Shown here: in pieces, positions 59,852 through 64,000 of the stretch | Layout: every line of letters begins with the position of its first letter | Numbering within the stretch: the stretch's first letter is position 1 | Origin: Cinnamomum chago | Taxonomy: Eukaryota > Streptophyta > Magnoliopsida > Laurales > Lauraceae | Reading direction: 5' to 3' | NCBI GenBank assembly: GCA_038049695.1 | Contig: CP142457.1 | Span: 21,156,501-21,220,500, forward strand | DNA: 64,000 bases | The notes under the pieces: model-generated | Database searches by the model: none | Told to the model about the DNA's origin: nothing | The model's input: the letters and a program-made list of their open reading frames with translations, nothing else | Program-made: the position numbers and the translations under genes

Positions 59852-62800
59852 TGTTAGGAATTTTATAGATTGCAATTTGATGGATGCATAATCATTCAAG
59901 CATCATTTGATTCACACACTTGCATTGTTTTAAATAAACTTGAAATCTTGTTTTATTCATGCATTGTTTTTAAGAGTTGTAAAAGTATCAATTTATGCAT
60001 GATTTGTTTTCAATCTTGGATGCATTTGTTTTAGAAAAGAGTTTTATCAAATCAAGCTAGCCTATGAGTTTTAAATCTTTCAAAATGTTTTAGGCTTTTT
60101 ATGGTTCATGTTTTAAAACCCTTAGAATGATTTAAAACATGTTTTTAAGCTTGATTTAGTGGCCCAAAAAGTTCCACAAAGAAAACCTTCAATTGTGCAA
60201 AATTGGAATTTTTGGGATCCCGGCAGTGTCGCCGGTCGACCGGCGCAGAGGTCCCGGTCGACCGGGAACACTGCAGCAGAAAGGGGCCTGGGCTGTCCAA
60301 CGGTCAGAAATGTGACCGTTGTGTGATCCCGGTCGATCGAGACCTGTTTGCAGGTCGACCGAGGACTAGCCGTTGGGCACCTTTTGCTATAAATATGAGT
60401 TCTTTCCTTTGCCAAAAGTTGGGAATTTTAAGCCCCTCCTTGAGAGGTTTTGAGGCATATTCAAGGGAAAAGAACCAAGGGATGAAGGGGAGCATTAGGA
60501 AAGCTAAAGCTTGGATTAATGAAGTTTAATCTCCAAGTAGGCTTTACTTTCCTTAATCATATGTTTTCATGCTTTGTTTTATTTTTGGTAAATCATTTCT
60601 AGCATGTTAAACTATGTTTGTGTTGTGTCCTTAACATGTTTTATGTTTTGAGTTGTTTTATTGTTTTGGATACAACACCATATGATTCAATCCAAGTAGT
60701 ACTTAATCTTGGTAAATCTAAGTAGATCATGTTAATGAAAGAACCTTTGAAATTATATGTAACATGATTCCTATACTTGGTTGAATCTTTGGTTGTTGTT
60801 TTCCATCATAAGAAAATCACTTTCAAAACTATCTTATGTTTTGGACTCAACTTCTTTACAAATCATATGTTTTCATGTTTTGTTTTATCATTGGTAAATC
60901 TTTAGTAACATGTTAATATATGATGTGTTGTATCCTTAGCATGTTTTATAATTTGAATAGATCTATTGTTTTGGATGCATCACCATTTGATTCAACCCAA
61001 GTAGTACTTTATCCTTGGTAAATCTAAGTAGATCATGTTAATGGAAACATCTTTGAAATTAGATGTAACATGATCCATATACTTGGTTGAATCTTTGGGT
61101 GTTGTTTTTCATCATAAGAAAATCTCTTTTAAATGTATCTTATGTTTTAGATTCAACATCTTTACAAATCATATGTGTATTATTGTTTTAAAGTTTCACA
61201 ACTTGCCTTACTTTGATAGGTATATCTCTTTCAAGTTGTATTTATAATTACATATGATTTGTCCCCTCTTTTCAATCAAATCTATTTTTATGTTTTATGA
61301 GCTACATTGTTGATTTGATTGACATCCCTATGCATCACATGTTTAGAGCTAATTAATTTCATACAACTTGTGTAACTTTGATATCATTAACAAGTTGTTA
61401 CTTTTAACATGTGATTGCATTACTTCCTCAATCATAAATGTTTTATGAGCTAAAACTTTCAAAAGCCTTAGGCATACATTTATGAGCTTTCATTTTCAAA
61501 ATGATTGAGGACCACACACACACACTTCATGCACTTTCATCTTTGCATTCATAGTGTGAGTGTGTATTAGATTTTCACTTCCATATCCGCCTATTTAAGA
61601 GGCATTGTAATGAGCTTAATTGAATCTCCATCAAGTGTATTATAGACACTAAATTAGAGAGATAACCAACCTTGTGGTTGAAGAGGTTATTGCTTAGCCT
61701 ATAAAAGCATAATGGATAGGTTGATGTTAAGCCTTGAAAAACATCAATGTAAAGGTTATTGCTTAGCCTTGGAAAGCATATTGTAAAGGTTATTGCTTAG
61801 CCTATTGAAAAGCACAAATAGTGGAAATCCGGTGGGGTGTTGGATCACAAGCCGGTAGTGGATGTAGGCATTGAGGCCGAACCACTATAAATACTTGTGT
61901 GATGGTGATTGCTTTGTGGTGATTGTTTTCATTAAGCTTCCGCATTTTGGTTGATAATCATCACTTGTGACTAGTTTGTTTTAAAGAAGTTAAAATTTGT
62001 TAAAATTGGTCATAATTGAAGCTCACCCTATTCACCCCCCCTCTAGGGTTCGGATCCCCATGGACTTACAAGTGGTATCGGAGAGGGTTACTCCATTTTA
62101 GGGCTTAACAACTCGGAGTTGATCCTTGCTAGATTTGAACCCTAGTGTTGTGATTTATTGCATATCTTTGTGATGATTTCCACTATGTTTGAAAATGATT
62201 TTTCCCTAGCCTCATTGCACCACTCTTAGTCTTTTTCAAGTTATATCTTTAAGAGTTGGTGAGTCCTCAAGTGTACTCTCAAGGACACCCTTTTCAAGAC
62301 CTTAAGTGAATCTTCATTGGTACACATTTAAACTAATCTTAAGGCCTTGATCCCCCTAGACCAACCTATTCTTTAATAGTTAAATCTATTTGTTGGTCAT
62401 GTTACATTTGCATTTTGTTTCTTTAAAGTCACATCTTTTAAAATGCAATGTTTCTTTGTGATCATTTGATTTTGTCTTCATGAACTTTTAAAGTTATATC
62501 TCATGGTTTTCAAAATCCTTTGATTGCAATATTTTCATGATGGATTTGCACTGTGTTCATATAATTATATCTCTTGTTGTGCTTATCTATTCATGATCAA
62601 TTGATTATGATTACAAATGCTTTCATAGCTAGTTTTTTCATGATCAATTGATGTTGGAAAATCATTTGATGTTTGTCATAGTTAGATCCTTTTTGTAAAT
62701 CAAATGATTTGAATCTATTTAAGTTTTCCATTGTTTTTCAAAGTTATATCTCTTGGTATGGAAACTTTGTGAGTGTCTATTGTTTTACAATTTGAGATTT

Positions 62801-64000
62801 TACAATAGTACACTTCTTGTTTTTCAAATTCACTTGCTCTTAATTCTAAATGATTCTTTATTGGAATTTCATATATTGAAGTGATTTGAGAAACTTTGGA
62901 AAATGTTCTATGCTTTATTGGTTGTATTTCTAGAAGCATTTTCCTTGAATTTATTTCCTTGTGCTTAATTATGATTTTATCATTTGAAAGGAAATAATTT
63001 TTACAAACAATTTGCAACTTTGCTCATTTAGTGACATTCTTTATGCAAATTGATTTTGATGTCTTACATTGCTTGGTTGGATATGGTTTCATTGATTTGC
63101 ATGTGTTGTGCCTAACTTGGTATATATAGTTTCTTTAATGCAAATTAATGATTGTTTATGTGCTTTATAGTAAAATCTTGTATTTGAGCTTTTTAAGTAC
63201 ATATGTGATTTTATGTGCTAAGTTCATATGGTGTAAACCTCATATCCTTTGTCCATTGCATTGTAAGCTTAGTACATTTGCTAAGAGTAGAGATGTTGCA
63301 TGATAGATTGATACTTTTAACTTCATACCTTCTTGTGCTTAAATAGTTATATTCTTTTTGATGATTGGTATGAGTTAGATCTTGAGTGTTGATTGATCCT
63401 CTCTATGCAAATGTCAAATCGTTCTATGTATGGTTGTGGTATTTATTATATTTGTTGAAACCATACTAGAACTCAAATCCATCATCTATGCCTTATAGTC
63501 ATTTCTATTTGGATGGTTATGATGTTGATTCATGTACTTTCTCTAAGTGATGTCATTCTTATACATGTTTCAACTTCATATTAGTGTTCTTAATCATATG
63601 AAACTCTTTGAAACCCATTTCTCATATTTCTATATGTTTGATGGATATCTTAGATGTTGAATTCATATGATTTTGACACTTTGGAAATTGCATGCATTTC
63701 TAAGTTATATCCTTTTGCATTGCAATTTACCTTGTTCATCACTATGCTCATTAGTCATATCTTTAAAAGTGATGAATATTCATTTATGATGCTTGATGGA
63801 ATTTTGTGTTTGTCACATCCTTGCTCTTTATCATGTTGTCAAATTCAATTGGTTTCAATTGGTAAAATTTTCGATTGATTTGATTTCTTGTGAATGTGAT
63901 AGACCATGTGTGCATTGGATTGAACTTGATAAGTAATATAATTGTTCCATGTCACACACCATTAGCATCATAATGTCCATGTTGCCACCTCTTTTGCTCA
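59852..64000 (+). mobile_element. Array unit 8, cut by the window end (LTR 59852-62070)
   Basis: The LTR is complete, with C at 61532. The internal region runs from 62071 to the last base, so the array continues beyond what is visible. Confidence 0.9.

Larger units (their letters stand above)
23305..64000 (+). mobile_element. Head-to-tail, LTR-sharing tandem array of a non-autonomous Sirevirus-like Ty1/copia element
   Basis: The sequence repeats with a period of exactly 5221 bp through the window end: eight LTRs, seven full internal regions and a partial eighth. Adjacent units share one LTR, giving LTR-int-LTR-int. No length change was seen between copies. The two differences noticed by eye are T/C at 24985 and equivalents (T in units 1 and 3, C in the other six) and G/A at 28520 and equivalents (A only in unit 2). 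The lineage call rests on the multiple AAGGGGGAG tracts, the CACCCCCCCTCTAGGG motif near the LTR end and the primer site. No gag or pol remains. Collapse or artificial expansion by an assembler cannot be excluded. Confidence 0.9.

Overview
This window is transposon-filled intergenic DNA from a nuclear plant genome, most likely an angiosperm. The evidence is a plant mobile domain (PMD) gene, a Ty3/gypsy element of the Tat lineage (two RNase H domains, no chromodomain), a Sirevirus-like Ty1/copia family, and a CACTA transposon end. I see no intact host gene, rRNA, tRNA or CRISPR. The species cannot be named from the sequence.

Layout. Bases 1-4623 are AT-rich flank holding repeat debris: a tandem repeat of about 192 bp, a palindrome-rich LTR-like fragment with a TATA box, one end of a CACTA element, a doubtful LINE fragment and a short mini-hairpin array. 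Bases 4624-23304 are a decayed Tat-type retrotransposon read on the minus strand. Its 3' LTR is at 4624-6566, with a polypurine tract next to it. Gag, protease, a G-patch-like segment, reverse transcriptase, RNase H, archaeal-type RNase H and integrase run from about 22.3 kb down to 14.25 kb, with many stops and frameshifts. Between integrase and the 3' LTR lies a PMD gene on the opposite (plus) strand (7732-12627). It has its own TATA box and phase-1 GT-AG introns, and is itself decayed. Several tandem arrays of short stem-loops surround it.

At 23305 the Tat element is interrupted by a head-to-tail array that continues past the window end. The array is LTR-internal-LTR-internal with a period of exactly 5221 bp: eight LTRs, seven complete internal regions and part of an eighth. 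Each unit has a 2219-bp LTR (TG...CA), an initiator-Met-type primer binding site, a 3002-bp internal region with no gag or pol, and seven AAGGGGGAG-type purine tracts. I read it as a non-autonomous Sirevirus derivative. The copies are nearly identical; I noticed only two variable positions.

The most unusual feature is structural. The internal region (25671-27959 in unit 1, repeated in every unit) is largely a chain of about two dozen inverted repeats. Their arms differ from one to the next, but many of their loops share a core like AGTTATATCT. Four arrays in the Tat element and one in the left flank follow the same rule at smaller scale: a conserved loop, and stems that change by compensatory substitution. 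The array LTR also carries two 16-bp palindromes and two full matches to the MSA (G2/M) promoter consensus just upstream of its TATA box.

The old, broken Tat copy received the Sirevirus-like insertion, which later expanded into a tandem array, or appears to have done so in this assembly.
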